A stretch of DNA of 64,000 nucleotides, taken from positions 1 through 64,000 of the forward strand of contig NZ_JADEXU010000015.1 of the NCBI RefSeq assembly GCF_015206895.1, in the 5' to 3' direction. Position 1 is the stretch's first letter. Every line of letters starts with the position of its first letter. The notes below the pieces were generated by a model. That model had not been told where the DNA came from, did not search any database, and was given only the letters and a program-made list of their open reading frames with translations. The stretch comes from Nostoc sp. LEGE 12450 (lineage in GTDB: Bacteria > Cyanobacteriota > Cyanobacteriia > Cyanobacteriales > Nostocaceae). The translations under genes and the position numbers were made by a program. Positions 27,625-37,129 of the stretch are shown here, piece by piece.

Positions 27625-27790
27625 AGTTAGCGAATTGGAAATAGGTTATGGGGAACAGGGAATAGGGGATAGGGAATAGGGGATAGGGAACAGGGAATAG
27701 GTTATAGAGTATGGATCATAGGAAACAGGGGATAGTTTTCTTTTCTGTCCCCTGTCCCCTGTCACCTGTCACCTGTTACCTCTTCCCTAT
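27625..27790. repeat. GGGGATAGGGAA / CCCCTGTCACCTGT tandem repeats between flv3 and flv1
   Basis: The gap holds many copies of GGGAATAGGGGATA and GGGAACAGGGAATA, then CCCCTGTCCCCTGTCACCTGTCACCTGT. The two halves are partly complementary, so the mRNA could fold across the gap. These are Nostoc-type short tandem repeats. Confidence 0.75.
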
Positions 27791-27793
27791 TTC

Positions 27794-29533
27794 TTAGTAG
27801 TAATTACCTACTTTGCGATGGCGAACGGCTGTGAGTCCATCGTTTTTAGAGACACGACCTTCTTGGACTGTGCAGTATAAAATCCAGTGGTCGCTGCATT
27901 CCATGCTGGTCTGGATTTCACATTCCATGTATGCCAGAGCATCTGTCAGAATTGGAGAACCGTTTTTAGCAGTTTGAGTTTTCACTCCTGCAAAGCGGTC
28001 AGCACCGGGATGCAAGCGCTTGAGAAAGTGCTTTTTCAATTCTTGATAATTGCCTTCTTCCAAAACGTTGAGGACGAAGCGATCGCCTACTTGCATTAAG
28101 GAATCAATGGCGCGGTCTTTCGCAACGGCAATTGTCAATCCTAATGGTTGCAAACTCGCTTGCGTTACCCAGGATGCCAGCATTGCGCTTGAGGCATTAT
28201 CTTTTTTAGTGGTGACTATATATAGTCCACTACTAATGCGACCCAACGCCTTTTCCATGTTGACATCAAGAGACTTGATTTGCTTGATGTTGCGATCGCG
28301 CACTAGCAATTGTCCGATGTCTTTACCAGCTTCTTCACACAACTGGAATGTTGATGCGCTGGGAGTCTCTTTAATCCGAATGGGTGGGAAAGCTTCTTTG
28401 ATGCCAGAATCGAGAAATTGTCTGCGGAGTGTATCAATGGGTTCATCATCCCCACCGTAACATTCAAACAGCCCAAGAAATTGCTTGTTCTTGGCGACAG
28501 CTAGCACTGAACTGATACTAGCTTGGGCGGCGGCGGCGGTACTTGGAGGCATACCAATAATGATGCCAGCAGCTCTTCCAGCTAGTTCTTGAATTTCTTG
28601 GCTCTCAGCAGTGCTTAAATCTAGTACTTCTACTCCAACCCCAGTTTTCAAAATACCTTCGGCAATTGCGTGACCAAGGCGCTCGCCATAACCGTAATCT
28701 GAGACAAAAAACAAGCCTACTGTTGTTTCTGCTTTAGCTTGTTTTTGGCTCCAATTTTCGTAACACCCGGTCAGAACATCTAAATGGTGGTATAATAAGG
28801 GACCGTGACCATTTGCGATAATATTAATCTTTCCTAGATCGCCCATCCGCTTCATCGCATTCAGCAGCGAACGAGCGTTAGGGCCCATCAAGCAGTCGTA
28901 GTAAAATCTAAAGTCAGCTTCGATCGCTTCTAAATCTTCATCAAAGGTGCGATCATCACAAAAGTGCATCCCAAAAGCATCACAGGTGTAGAGAATTTGG
29001 GTTTTGCGGTCAAAGCTAAAGATTGTATCCGGCCAGTGCAGGTTAGGCGCACTCACGAATTCCATTTCGTGTCCTTTGCCGATATCTATGCGATCGCCAG
29101 TTTTGACAACCCGCTTAGAAAATGGATCGTGTACTAAGCCTTCCAAAAATTGCAGCGCAACTTTTGAGGCTAAAACAGTAGCTCTAGGAGCTAATTGCAG
29201 GACATCTTCCACTAAGCCACTATGGTCTGGCTCTGTGTGGCTGACAATTATGTAATCAATTGTCTTGGGGTTAACAAGACCTTTTAGAGTCTCTAAATAC
29301 AGATCGCGAAACTTCTGGTGAGAAGTATCAATCAAAACTGTTTGTTCACCCCTAATTAGATATGAATTGTAGGTTGTGCCGTTTTGCAGTCCGAATTCGA
29401 TATCGAAGCGATCGCGGTCCCAATCAAGAGAGCGAATCGCCGTTGTGTTAGGGGCAATTTCTACAGTTTGTATAGTTAGCCGATGTTGAGCGTTCTCTGC
29501 GTTGGCCTTGCCGGTCGTAGACATCGCTACCAT
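27794..29533 (-). CDS. flv3: Diflavin flavoprotein Flv3-type (canonical diiron site)
   Basis: Flavodiiron protein of 579 aa with the same three domains as flv1. Here the full ligand set is present: H99-x-E101-x-D103-H104 (SHTEPDHSG), H166 (NLHWPD), D185 (YTCDAFG) and H243 (NGHGPL). The flavodoxin-like FMN domain has LFFVSDYGYGERLG (about 275-288), and the C-terminal flavin reductase domain runs about 430-579. ATG at 29533 is supported by GGAG 8 nt upstream; ATG at 29524 is an alternative. It is the first gene of the pair and would supply the catalytic subunit for O2 photoreduction, protecting photosystem I or, if the heterocyst subtype, nitrogenase. Confidence 0.92.
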   Translation of the reverse strand: MVAMSTTGKANAENAQHRLTIQTVEIAPNTTAIRSLDWDRDRFDIEFGLQNGTTYNSYLIRGEQTVLIDTSHQKFRDLYLETLKGLVNPKTIDYIIVSHTEPDHSGLVEDVLQLAPRATVLASKVALQFLEGLVHDPFSKRVVKTGDRIDIGKGHEMEFVSAPNLHWPDTIFSFDRKTQILYTCDAFGMHFCDDRTFDEDLEAIEADFRFYYDCLMGPNARSLLNAMKRMGDLGKINIIANGHGPLLYHHLDVLTGCYENWSQKQAKAETTVGLFFVSDYGYGERLGHAIAEGILKTGVGVEVLDLSTAESQEIQELAGRAAGIIIGMPPSTAAAAQASISSVLAVAKNKQFLGLFECYGGDDEPIDTLRRQFLDSGIKEAFPPIRIKETPSASTFQLCEEAGKDIGQLLVRDRNIKQIKSLDVNMEKALGRISSGLYIVTTKKDNASSAMLASWVTQASLQPLGLTIAVAKDRAIDSLMQVGDRFVLNVLEEGNYQELKKHFLKRLHPGADRFAGVKTQTAKNGSPILTDALAYMECEIQTSMECSDHWILYCTVQEGRVSKNDGLTAVRHRKVGNYY

Positions 29534-30490
29534 TATTCGTCTCCGAGCGCAAATTGTCAGGTTTTTCTTCTGCCCCCATTCTCTCTATTATTTTTTGTTT
29601 AAGTTGTAATGAATATCAGTTTTTGAATAATTTAACTTGTATCAATTGTTGCTGTTTCCTAGCAAGAAATATGACTCAAAAAATCTACTCAATATTAATT
29701 TATTCTGAAAAATATACTTAGTGTTTTATTTGGCTACTTCTCTGACTTTATTCTAATTTAAAAATATCATTTTCTTTATATTATTTGACAATAAAAACTG
29801 AAAAAACTAAAACTAATATCCTATATCTAGGACTATTATATAAAACTCAGTACAACTCAAAAGCCTCCTCTTTAATTGCCTTTTGCCTCTTAAATGGCTG
29901 CATAAGGAAGTTGATAAATAAGAGTTGGTTCTTTTGAGGGTGACGTAGAAATGATAAAAATATACTAGGTTTTGTAAACAAACTCTGTAGTTATGGCGTA
30001 AAATAATTGTCTTAAGAAGATGGATTAAAAGTTAGTTTTTTAAGACGCTATTTTACAAAAAAGTAGGAAAGGTAGGAAAAGTAGGAAAGGTAGGAAAAGT
30101 GGTAAAAATAGGAAAAGCAACACAAATTTTTCTATCTCCAATAGGCATTGAATATATTTTTGTTTCAAGCAATAATATTGTTGTGTGAAATATAAAATTT
30201 ATGTAAAGTCGAGAAGATAGATGTTTTTTGGAGATAGTCAAGAAAAATTTCCAGAGATGAGTTGAATAAAAAGGAAGAAGGCTCCTATGTATATGTTTTT
30301 CTGCTCATTCCAATGGGAAATAGTGTAAAAATAATTTTTAAAGTTTCGATAAATCACCGTATTCATAGGAATAATTGAAGAATTTTAATGATACAGTCCT
30401 TTATTATCGACTTTAGACATTAATTAGAATAACGCTAACAAATTCTTAAGAAAAAATGGCAACAATTAACTGTGTAAAAGGTTATTAATT
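29534..30490. other. 957-bp AT-rich intergenic region upstream of flv3
   Basis: No believable gene. It holds the flv3 promoter region on the right of 29533 and a 9-mer tandem repeat at 30063-30116. I looked for NtcA-type GTAN8TAC near flv3 and did not find one. Confidence 0.45.
30063..30116. repeat. Six tandem 9-mers GTAGGAAAR
   Basis: Consecutive units GTAGGAAAG, GTAGGAAAA, GTAGGAAAG, GTAGGAAAA, GTGGTAAAA and ATAGGAAAA. The first four alternate G/A at the last base, suggesting duplication of an 18-mer. Read on the minus strand it gives a repeated Phe-Pro-Thr frame that is not a gene. Confidence 0.85.
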
Positions 30491-30946
30491 ATGGGATGCC
30501 GATTAAAAGTCTTTCTAACTGAGCAAGAAAAGCTGACTTTAGAAGAGTTAAGAAAAGCTAAACATGTTCCTCAACGCACCAAGGATCGGGCTCAAGTCTT
30601 ACTGCTAAATAATCGTGGCTTAAAAAACGAGCAAATTGCTAAAGGTTTGGACTGGGCAATTTCAACAGTACGTCAAACCCTTCATCGCTGGGAAAAGATG
30701 GGTTTAGCAGGTCTGTGGGATGCTCCTGGACGAGGTGGAAAACCTCGATATTCAGAATCAGATTTGGTTTATCTAGAAAATTGTTTAGCTCAAGAATCAC
30801 AGACTTATAACTCTAAACAATTAGCAAAAAAACTGGCATCTGAACGCCAGGTAAGCTTGAGTGCAGATCGGTTACGACGGGTACTTAAACAAAGAGGAAG
30901 AAGGTTTGGAACCGCACGCAAACAACCTCAAGAACAGAATCATTAA
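30491..30946 (+). mobile_element. IS630-type transposase, helix-turn-helix part only (truncated element)
   Basis: A 151-aa frame with the N-terminal DNA-binding region of IS630-family transposases: LTEQEKLTLEELRKAK, RTKDRAQVLLLNNRGLKNEQIA (first HTH), WAISTVRQTLHRWEKMGLAGLWD, then PGRGGKPRY and a second HTH ending RLRRVLKQRGRRF. The catalytic DDE part (usually starting with YLDESGF about 40 residues later) is not found downstream. The element is therefore probably dead, or only the first ORF of a frameshifted pair is left. No clear terminal inverted repeats were found. Confidence 0.8.
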
Positions 30947-30975
30947 AGCCTCTCGTCACTCTTAGTAATTTCGTC

Positions 30976-31229
30976 AATGCAAAAGTTGGGCCAGGATTGG
31001 TAAGCGATCGCATATCTTGACTACAACGACAGTAACAGTAAAACTGAAGAGGCGATCGCTTTGGTCTTTCACCCAAAGTCAAAGGCTGCTGTGGCTCTGT
31101 TATGGATTAAATCACCGACCAAGGTTTTGCAGCAATTAGCAAAGCAAGGATTTAGAATGTCGAACTGTTGCTTTCAACCTTAATTATGCAGACCAAGAAG
31201 ATTTTAACAGCCTGAATAAACTTTGGTAA
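30976..31229 (+). pseudogene. Frameshifted protein remnant of unknown family
   Basis: Reading from ATG 30976 gives MQKLGQDW, a TAA, and then AIAYLDYNDSNSKTEEAIAL. The frame goes on with VFHPKSKAAVALLWIKSPTKVLQQLAKQG, after which the meaning continues in the next frame near 31150: DLECRTVAFNLNYADQEDF, ending NSLNKLW and TAA at 31227-31229. The two joined frames look like one protein tail broken by a stop and a frameshift. I do not recognise the family. It lies directly behind the truncated transposase, so the site has seen rearrangement. Confidence 0.4.
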
Positions 31230-31410
31230 AAATTAGCACGTTAATTTTGATGTAGCTCTGGTATACCGAAGTGCTAAATAATTTAATTAGGGCAAAACGA
31301 ACATCCTTTCATCAGGAAATGCTGAAAGTCAACTAATTTTGGATTTTATTTTGAATTGATTTCTTTCTTGGCTCAATTCGGTCTATTGATTTAACATATT
31401 CAGACAGTAC

Positions 31411-31448
31411 AAAACAAAATCCACCTTGATATCAAATTATCAGGTGGA
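31411..31448 (-). terminator. Terminator of the tmRNA gene
   Basis: On the minus strand: TCCACCTGATAA, a short loop, TATCAAGGTGGA and then TTTTGTTTTG. It starts about 20 nt after the tmRNA 3' end. Confidence 0.8.
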
Positions 31449-31466
31449 ATTGTTATTTATTCTTAG

Positions 31467-31853
31467 TGGATCCGAGCAGAGTCGAACTGCTGTCCAAATT
31501 GGGTATTGACCCCCCGCTCATTCACAGGTTTAGCCTTTCTGACCCTCAAGGCGGGAATCGTTCATTATCCCGAACGTAGGATTCTCTGATTTAATCTTAG
31601 CTAGCAAGCCAACCAGAGAACGCTTACTAGAGCATCCGTTGGGGTTTGGTCTTCAGTCCTTAACGGAGTCAAACTAAAGACGCTCGAACCTATAAGAGGT
31701 GTTTAGGCAGCTACTAGAGCATCCTTACGAGCAAAGTTAACGATGTTATTCGCATTTACTTTTTGTTTGAGCCTTTGATTTCCGAGAGGAGACTCACTCT
31801 CGACCTGAATCACAGAGCAGCGTTCGCCAACCTGTCGAAACCGTGACGGACCC
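31467..31853 (-). ncRNA. ssrA: Transfer-messenger RNA (tmRNA)
   Basis: Rescues stalled ribosomes by adding a degradation tag. The 5' end GGGTCCG (31853 downwards) is followed by the conserved TCACGGTTTCGACAGGTTGG. The 3' end has the T arm GCAGTTCGACTCTGC and CGGATCCA, pairing with the 5' GGGTCCG to close the tRNA-like part. The tag frame begins with GCG at 31753 and encodes ANNIVNFARKDALVAA, stopping with TAA at 31705-31703; this matches the Nostoc-type tag. The CCA end is not encoded. It is a one-piece, not permuted, tmRNA. Confidence 0.97.
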
Positions 31854-31884
31854 ATGCGCTTCATACTTCGATTATAATACGCGA

Positions 31885-31923
31885 TTCTTGAATTTGTAAT
31901 TCGTAATTCGTAATTCGTAATTA
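31885..31923. repeat. GTAATTC heptamer tandem repeat
   Basis: TTTGTAATTCGTAATTCGTA and on: three to four copies of GTAATTC just upstream of tmRNA, between it and the atp operon end. Confidence 0.8.
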
Positions 31924-32025
31924 TCAAAGTCAGAATATATGGCTCCACTTAGTCAAAATAGCCAATCGCTAATTTTAAAACCATTAGCAATTGGCTATTT
32001 ACCATAATCCACAAAAAATATTTTC

Positions 32026-32973
32026 CTAAGTTAGTGCTTCAGCACCACCTACAACCTCTAGGAGTTCTTGGGTAATGGCAGCTTGTCGAGCTTTGTTGTA
32101 AGACAGTGTGAGGGTATTAATCAATTCGCCCGCATTTTCACTAGCATTACTCATAGCTGTCATCCGCGCTGCTAGTTCACTAGCCGCAGATTCTTGCAGC
32201 GCCCGCAATAGCTGGTTACTCAGATACAGAGGTAACAGAGAATCGAGGATCTGTACTGGATCTTGCTCGAAAATCATGTCAGGAGCCAACGCGCGGGCTT
32301 GGCTAGCTACTTTTTCCCGTTCGACTTCAAATTTACCGCCACGGGTTGTCAAGCGGAAGATTTCGTCATCACCTGCTTCTAGTCCTTGCGGATCGAGGGG
32401 CAGTAAGGTTTGGATTACAGGACGGGAGCTAACCAAGGAAAGAAATCTGGTGTAGATTAATTCGATGCGGTCTACTTCTTCCGAAAGGAATAAGGAAAGT
32501 AGTTGATCCGCAATCTGATTGGCTTCGGCTGCGGTGGGAATTTGTTCTAAGCCGCTATAGGTGGCATCAATGGGCTGATCGCGGCGTTGAAAGTACTGTG
32601 TAGCTTTGCGCCCGACGAGTACAAATTGATAGTTTAAACCTTCTGCCTTGATTTCCTTGGCACGATTTTCTGCACGACGGATAACGTTATTATTGTAGCC
32701 GCCGCATAAACCGCGATCGCCTGAAATTACCAATAGTCCGACTGACTTAACTTCTCTTTTTTTCAGCAGTGGTAGGTTTGCTTCTTCAAAGCGCAGACGG
32801 CTTTGCAAACCATACAATACTTGTGCCAAGCGATCAGCAAAGGGGCGAGTCGCTAGCACTTGTTCTTGCGCCCGGCGCACTCTAGCCGCAGCTACGAGAC
32901 GCATGGCTTCTGTGATTTTTTTGGTGTTTTTGACCGACTGAATGCGATCGCGTATTGCTTTTAGATTGGCCAT
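32026..32973 (-). CDS. atpG: ATP synthase F1 subunit gamma
   Basis: Central rotor shaft of F1; couples proton flow through the c-ring to ATP synthesis in alpha3beta3 (gene often called atpC in cyanobacteria). The 315-aa protein starts [30 protein letters not shown], of which the first half is the universal N-terminal helix, and ends with the conserved helix [21 protein letters not shown]. Length over 300 reflects the insertion found in photosynthetic organisms (about 195-230 here); the two regulatory cysteines of plant chloroplast gamma are absent, as expected. It is the last gene of the operon, 95 bp after atpA, separated by heptamer repeats. Confidence 0.97.
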   Translation of the reverse strand: MANLKAIRDRIQSVKNTKKITEAMRLVAAARVRRAQEQVLATRPFADRLAQVLYGLQSRLRFEEANLPLLKKREVKSVGLLVISGDRGLCGGYNNNVIRRAENRAKEIKAEGLNYQFVLVGRKATQYFQRRDQPIDATYSGLEQIPTAAEANQIADQLLSLFLSEEVDRIELIYTRFLSLVSSRPVIQTLLPLDPQGLEAGDDEIFRLTTRGGKFEVEREKVASQARALAPDMIFEQDPVQILDSLLPLYLSNQLLRALQESAASELAARMTAMSNASENAGELINTLTLSYNKARQAAITQELLEVVGGAEALT

Positions 32974-33066
32974 ATTCTTGTCCTTAGTCCTTAGTCATTT
33001 GTCATTTGTCCTTTGTCACTAGTCATTAGTTATTTACCAATGACTAATGACTAATGACTGATGACT
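32974..33066. repeat. TCATTTG / TGACTAA heptamer repeats between atpA and atpG
   Basis: Degenerate TTAGTCCTTAGTCATTTGTC units followed by their near complement TGACTAATGACTAATGACTGA. The two blocks could pair in mRNA. Typical Nostoc short tandem repeat. Confidence 0.8.
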
Positions 33067-33068
33067 AA

Positions 33069-34589
33069 TTACGCTGCTGCTTTGAAAGTCTTCTTGTATT
33101 CGGTAAGTGCTTCTTTCAAGGCAGTTTCTTCTGCATCACCTAGTGCTTTGGAGGCTCTTACTCCTTCGGCATACTGGGTTTTACCAGTCTTTAAGTACTC
33201 CCGCAGACCTTGGGTAAAGGTGGTGACTTTATCTACAGGCACATCATCTAAATACCCATTGATACCAGCATACAGAATTGCTACTTGCTCATATACTGAG
33301 AGTGGCGAATTTTGTGGTTGCTTGAGGAGTTCGCGCAACCGTTGACCACGTGCCAACTGGTCTTGAGTGGCTTTATCTAAGTCAGAAGCAAATTGTGCGA
33401 AGGCTTGCAGGTCGTCAAATTGGGCTAGTTCCAATTTAATCTTACCGGCAACTTTTTTCATTGCCTTGGTTTGAGCCGCAGAACCCACGCGGGATACTGA
33501 AATACCTGGGTTCACAGCCGGACGGATACCAGCGTTGAACAAGTCAGAAGATAGGAATATCTGACCATCAGTAATGGAAATTACGTTGGTGGGGATGTAT
33601 GCCGAAACGTCACCAGCTTGGGTTTCGATGATTGGTAGGGCGGTCATGCTGCCTTTACCTAATTCATCACTTAGCTTGGCGGCTCTTTCTAATAAGCGAG
33701 AGTGAATATAGAATACATCTCCGGGGTAAGCTTCGCGTCCGGGTGGGCGACGTAGCAGCAGGGACATTTGGCGATAAGCTTGGGCTTGCTTGGAAAGATC
33801 GTCGTAAATTACTAGGGTAGCTTTGCCTTTGTACATAAAGTACTCGGCAATAGTTGCGCCTGTGTAAGGAGCTAGGTATTGCAGTGTTGCTGGTTCACTG
33901 GCGCTAGCAGCGACGACGATGGTGTAATCCATCGCGCCTTTTTCTTGCAATGTCTGCACCACGTTAGCTACGGTGGAAGCCTTTTGACCGATCGCAACAT
34001 AGACACAAACTACATCTTCTTCTTTTTGGTTGATGATGGTGTCGATCGCGATCGCAGTTTTACCGGTTTGGCGATCGCCAATAATCAATTCCCGTTGACC
34101 ACGACCGATGGGAATCATTGAGTCAATAGCTGTAATCCCCGTTTGCATGGGTTCGTGTACAGATCGACGAGCAATAATACCAGGCGCTGGAGATTCAATC
34201 AAACGGCTTTCTGAGGATTTGATGTCTCCCTTACCATCGATGGGACGACCTAAAGCGTCTACAACTCTTCCAATTAAGGCTTCCCCAACTGGAATTTGAG
34301 CAATTCTACCAGTAGCGGTTACAGAACTACCTTCTTGAATTTCCAGCCCTTCACCCATCAACACCGCGCCCACGTTGTCTTCTTCTAAGTTTTGGGCGAT
34401 GCCAATTGTGCCATCTTCAAATTCTAAGAGTTCCCCAGCCATAGCCTTTTCCAGACCATAGATCCGGGCAATACCGTCACCTACTTGTAGGACGGTACCA
34501 ACGTTAGCAACTTTGACCTCTTGATCGTATTGCTCGATTTGTTGTTGGATAATGCTGCTAATTTCGTCAGGTCTAATTGATATGCTCAT
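33069..34589 (-). CDS. atpA: ATP synthase F1 subunit alpha
   Basis: Non-catalytic nucleotide-binding subunit of F1, 506 aa. Walker A is [13 protein letters not shown] (about 170-182), followed by the catalytic-arginine region [17 protein letters not shown] (363-379). The N-terminus [21 protein letters not shown] is typical and joins the delta subunit. It lies between atpH (delta) and atpG (gamma). The atpB/atpE beta and epsilon genes are not in this window. Confidence 0.98.
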   Translation of the reverse strand: MSISIRPDEISSIIQQQIEQYDQEVKVANVGTVLQVGDGIARIYGLEKAMAGELLEFEDGTIGIAQNLEEDNVGAVLMGEGLEIQEGSSVTATGRIAQIPVGEALIGRVVDALGRPIDGKGDIKSSESRLIESPAPGIIARRSVHEPMQTGITAIDSMIPIGRGQRELIIGDRQTGKTAIAIDTIINQKEEDVVCVYVAIGQKASTVANVVQTLQEKGAMDYTIVVAASASEPATLQYLAPYTGATIAEYFMYKGKATLVIYDDLSKQAQAYRQMSLLLRRPPGREAYPGDVFYIHSRLLERAAKLSDELGKGSMTALPIIETQAGDVSAYIPTNVISITDGQIFLSSDLFNAGIRPAVNPGISVSRVGSAAQTKAMKKVAGKIKLELAQFDDLQAFAQFASDLDKATQDQLARGQRLRELLKQPQNSPLSVYEQVAILYAGINGYLDDVPVDKVTTFTQGLREYLKTGKTQYAEGVRASKALGDAEETALKEALTEYKKTFKAAA

Positions 34590-34619
34590 GTGTCTATCTT
34601 GTTTGCTTTCGAGACGGAA

Positions 34620-34803
34620 AAATTAATTCAGTTAGGAGTTAAGAGTTAGGAGTGATGAGTTAAAAATGCAAAAATTACAAGTTAAAAGTCAAAATAAATT
34701 ACTATTTACCTAACTCCTAACTTCTAACTCCTGTACAGACGCGTAGACGCTCGTAGAGCGGCTTCTCGTAAGAGTATAATCGCGTCTCTCTAACTCCTAA
34801 CCT
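34620..34803. repeat. TAACTCCTAAC repeats with an embedded palindromic element
   Basis: TAACTCCTAACTTCTAACTC units flank AGACGCG (34737-34743)...CGCGTCT (34781-34787). Between the arms is TAGACGCTCGTAGAGCGGCT and further nested GC-rich palindromes, of a type repeated in Nostoc genomes. It looks like one small dispersed element inserted in a heptamer repeat. Confidence 0.65.
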
Positions 34804-34804
34804 T

Positions 34805-35359
34805 CTAGCTATTAGTTAAGCGCAATGAAAGGCGACGCAGCTGACCCCGGATACTGGCATCAATTACCTGCGAACCTACTTTAATAATCACACCACCAAT
34901 TAACTCACTGTCTACCTTGGTTTCTAGTTCTACCTGGCGAGCATTACTAATGGCAATGACCTTTTGGATGATTGCCTGCTGTTGAGCTTCTGTGAGGGGA
35001 ACGGCTGAAATTACTTCCGCTAATACGGTTTGATTCAGCTGCCGCAACAGCGCCAGATATTGTTGAAAAATCGATTCCAAGAATGCAATGCGGCGTTTGT
35101 CTACTAGTATCAACAAAAAGTTGCGTAAGTAGGGGTTAGCGCCTTCACCGAGTATTTGTTTGATGAGAGCTTTTTTGTTCTCAGACTGAATAAACGGGTT
35201 GCTGAAGAAGTTGTGTAGCTGTTTGTCTGCTCTGAGCAATCCCAGAAAAGTCCGCGCATCTTCCCCGAACTCTTCTGTCAAATTTTTCGATTGCGCTATT
35301 GACAAAAGTGCCTGTGCGTAAGGTTGGGCTACTTCGGCTGCCGCTACCTGACTTGTCAT
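34805..35359 (-). CDS. atpH: ATP synthase F1 subunit delta
   Basis: Links the top of the F1 head to the peripheral stalk b/b' (atpD in cyanobacterial naming). 184 aa, mostly helical: [12 protein letters not shown] at the start, then [21 protein letters not shown] in the middle, and the C-terminal [21 protein letters not shown] signature. ATG at 35359 overlaps the atpF stop codon (ATGA), so the two are translationally coupled. Confidence 0.96.
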   Translation of the reverse strand: MTSQVAAAEVAQPYAQALLSIAQSKNLTEEFGEDARTFLGLLRADKQLHNFFSNPFIQSENKKALIKQILGEGANPYLRNFLLILVDKRRIAFLESIFQQYLALLRQLNQTVLAEVISAVPLTEAQQQAIIQKVIAISNARQVELETKVDSELIGGVIIKVGSQVIDASIRGQLRRLSLRLTNS

Positions 35360-35928
35360 ACATTGCCTCCCAGTTGTGCGATGCTACGATCAATTAAACT
35401 TTGTTGAGCATCGTCGGCAATCCCGCCTTTGAGTTGCGATTCGACTTTTTGCAATGCTAGTGTAGCAACTCGTTGCCGTAGTTGAGCGATCGCTCGCTCG
35501 GTTTCGCTGTTTAAATCTGCTGCTGCTGTTTGTTTCAAGCGTTCTACGTCTTGCGCTGCTTTCGCTAACAAGGCTTCTTTCGCTTTTTGAGCATTTTCTA
35601 CGGACGATTGGCGGATACGTTCTGCTTCTGCTTGAGATTGCTTCAACTGCTCTTGCGCTTGGGAAAGGGCAGTCTTTGCCTCTTTTAAGCGCCCTTCTGC
35701 TTCCTGAATTGCGGTGGCAATATTGGATTGTCGCTCGTTCAGGATATTGCTTAAAACTTTACGTCCGAAGTAGAATAGTATGCCAACCAGAATCGCTAGA
35801 TTGATCAGATTGGTTTCAAAAATGTCTAGGTTTAGACCGAAACCACCTTCTGCTGCGCCTTCTGCCAATTCAGAGTGAACAGCGTTCGCTTCTGCGGCAA
35901 GTAATAAGAATGTCCCCATGATACCCAT
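35356..35928 (-). CDS. atpF: ATP synthase F0 subunit b
   Basis: Peripheral stalk subunit, 190 aa. One N-terminal membrane helix (about 34-55, [23 protein letters not shown]) followed by a long charged coiled-coil ([20 protein letters not shown]...). Photosynthetic bacteria use two different b-type subunits; this and atpG' (36122) form the heterodimer. Stop overlaps the delta start. Confidence 0.95.
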   Translation of the reverse strand: MGIMGTFLLLAAEANAVHSELAEGAAEGGFGLNLDIFETNLINLAILVGILFYFGRKVLSNILNERQSNIATAIQEAEGRLKEAKTALSQAQEQLKQSQAEAERIRQSSVENAQKAKEALLAKAAQDVERLKQTAAADLNSETERAIAQLRQRVATLALQKVESQLKGGIADDAQQSLIDRSIAQLGGNV

Positions 35929-35978
35929 TTACAAGTGCGCTGCTCGCTTGCTAATACGTTGTATTTTCCCCTAGGGAA

Positions 35979-36025
35979 GGAAATTTAAGTATCTTTTCCC
36001 TGTCAGGAAATTAAGTATCTTTCCC
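35979..36025. repeat. Direct repeat GGAAATT(T)AAGTATCTTT(T)CCC, two copies
   Basis: Two nearly identical 20-22 nt copies at 35979-36000 and 36006-36025 in the 193-bp gap between b' and b genes. The second is followed by GGGAAAAAG, which can pair with CTTTCCC. The gap mRNA may thus fold into alternative hairpins. Confidence 0.65.
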
Positions 36026-36121
36026 AAGAAGGGAAAAAGTGCCTTTTTTGACACTTAAATTTTGCGCTCTGGACTAGGGGCCAGTTGCGCGTATGCTTTA
36101 CACAGAACCAATCTCGTTAGG

Positions 36122-36553
36122 TTATCTAACTGGAGTTGGCCCCAATAGTTTTTCTAGAATCTGCCTACTTAGAGCATCAACTTGTTGCTCTAAGGTGCTA
36201 AAAGCTTGTTGTTTTTGTTGCTCTATTTCAACAGAAGCTTGTTCTCGTTGAGACTGAGCTTCCTTTTGGGCTTCAGCAATTTTTTCGGCAGTAATTTTCT
36301 TAGCTTCAAGTTGAGCGGCTTCTACAGTAGCTTGCGATTGTCTGCGAGCGTCTGCGAGTTGCTGCTCATATTCGGTAGCCAAGCGTTCGGCTTTAGCCAA
36401 GCTTTCTTTCGCCTCAAGGGTATTCGTTCGGATGTAACTCTCGCGATCGTCTAGTACCTTGGTCAGTGGCTTATAGAAAATTGCATTCAACACAGCTGCT
36501 AATAGCAGGAATTGCAATGCCATGAAGGGCAAGGTAGCATCGAAATCAAACAT
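36122..36553 (-). CDS. ATP synthase F0 subunit b'
   Basis: Second peripheral stalk subunit specific to photosynthetic organisms (cyanobacterial atpG), 143 aa. An N-terminal membrane helix ([17 protein letters not shown], about 11-27) is followed by [14 protein letters not shown] and an Ala/Gln/Glu-rich coiled-coil to the end. It lies between the c- and b-subunit genes in the usual order. Confidence 0.95.
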   Translation of the reverse strand: MFDFDATLPFMALQFLLLAAVLNAIFYKPLTKVLDDRESYIRTNTLEAKESLAKAERLATEYEQQLADARRQSQATVEAAQLEAKKITAEKIAEAQKEAQSQREQASVEIEQQKQQAFSTLEQQVDALSRQILEKLLGPTPVR

Positions 36554-36735
36554 TTGTCTCCTCTTTGGCTGGAGTAGCAGTTTTCATGGCTAGCAACGTC
36601 ATCCAACCTTTCATATTTTAGAGACCCATAGCCAACAAGGGTCAACTGAACATTATAACTATTGAGATACCCAAAACGTTTTGATTGTAGAGGCGTGATG
36701 ATTCACGTCTCCACACTCACAAAAATTTTCAGGTA

Positions 36736-37023
<288 letters not shown>

Positions 37024-37129
37024 TTAACGATTAGAAACGTGGTTTTCACGCTGCACATGAGTTCTTTGATCGCGCTTTGCGATGTTTTGAGCGAATATGC
37101 TCTTGGAACTGTGCTATCAACTGAGAAGT

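Noticed and set aside
27625-27790. Repeats considered as a CRISPR array
   Set aside because: Units are 7-14 bp and adjoin each other without unique spacers of constant length; no cas genes in the window.
30053-30241. Minus-strand frame of 62 codons with repeated Phe-Pro-Thr
   Set aside because: The repeat is only the translation of the GTAGGAAAR minisatellite; the rest is AT-rich chance sequence without a ribosome-binding site.
31703-31948. 81-codon minus-strand frame ending in ANNIVNFARKDALVAA
   Set aside because: This is the tmRNA tag frame read back through the tmRNA body; not a protein gene.
32974-33066. Heptamer repeats considered as CRISPR or attachment site
   Set aside because: Contiguous degenerate heptamers without spacers and no integrase nearby; typical Nostoc short tandem repeats.
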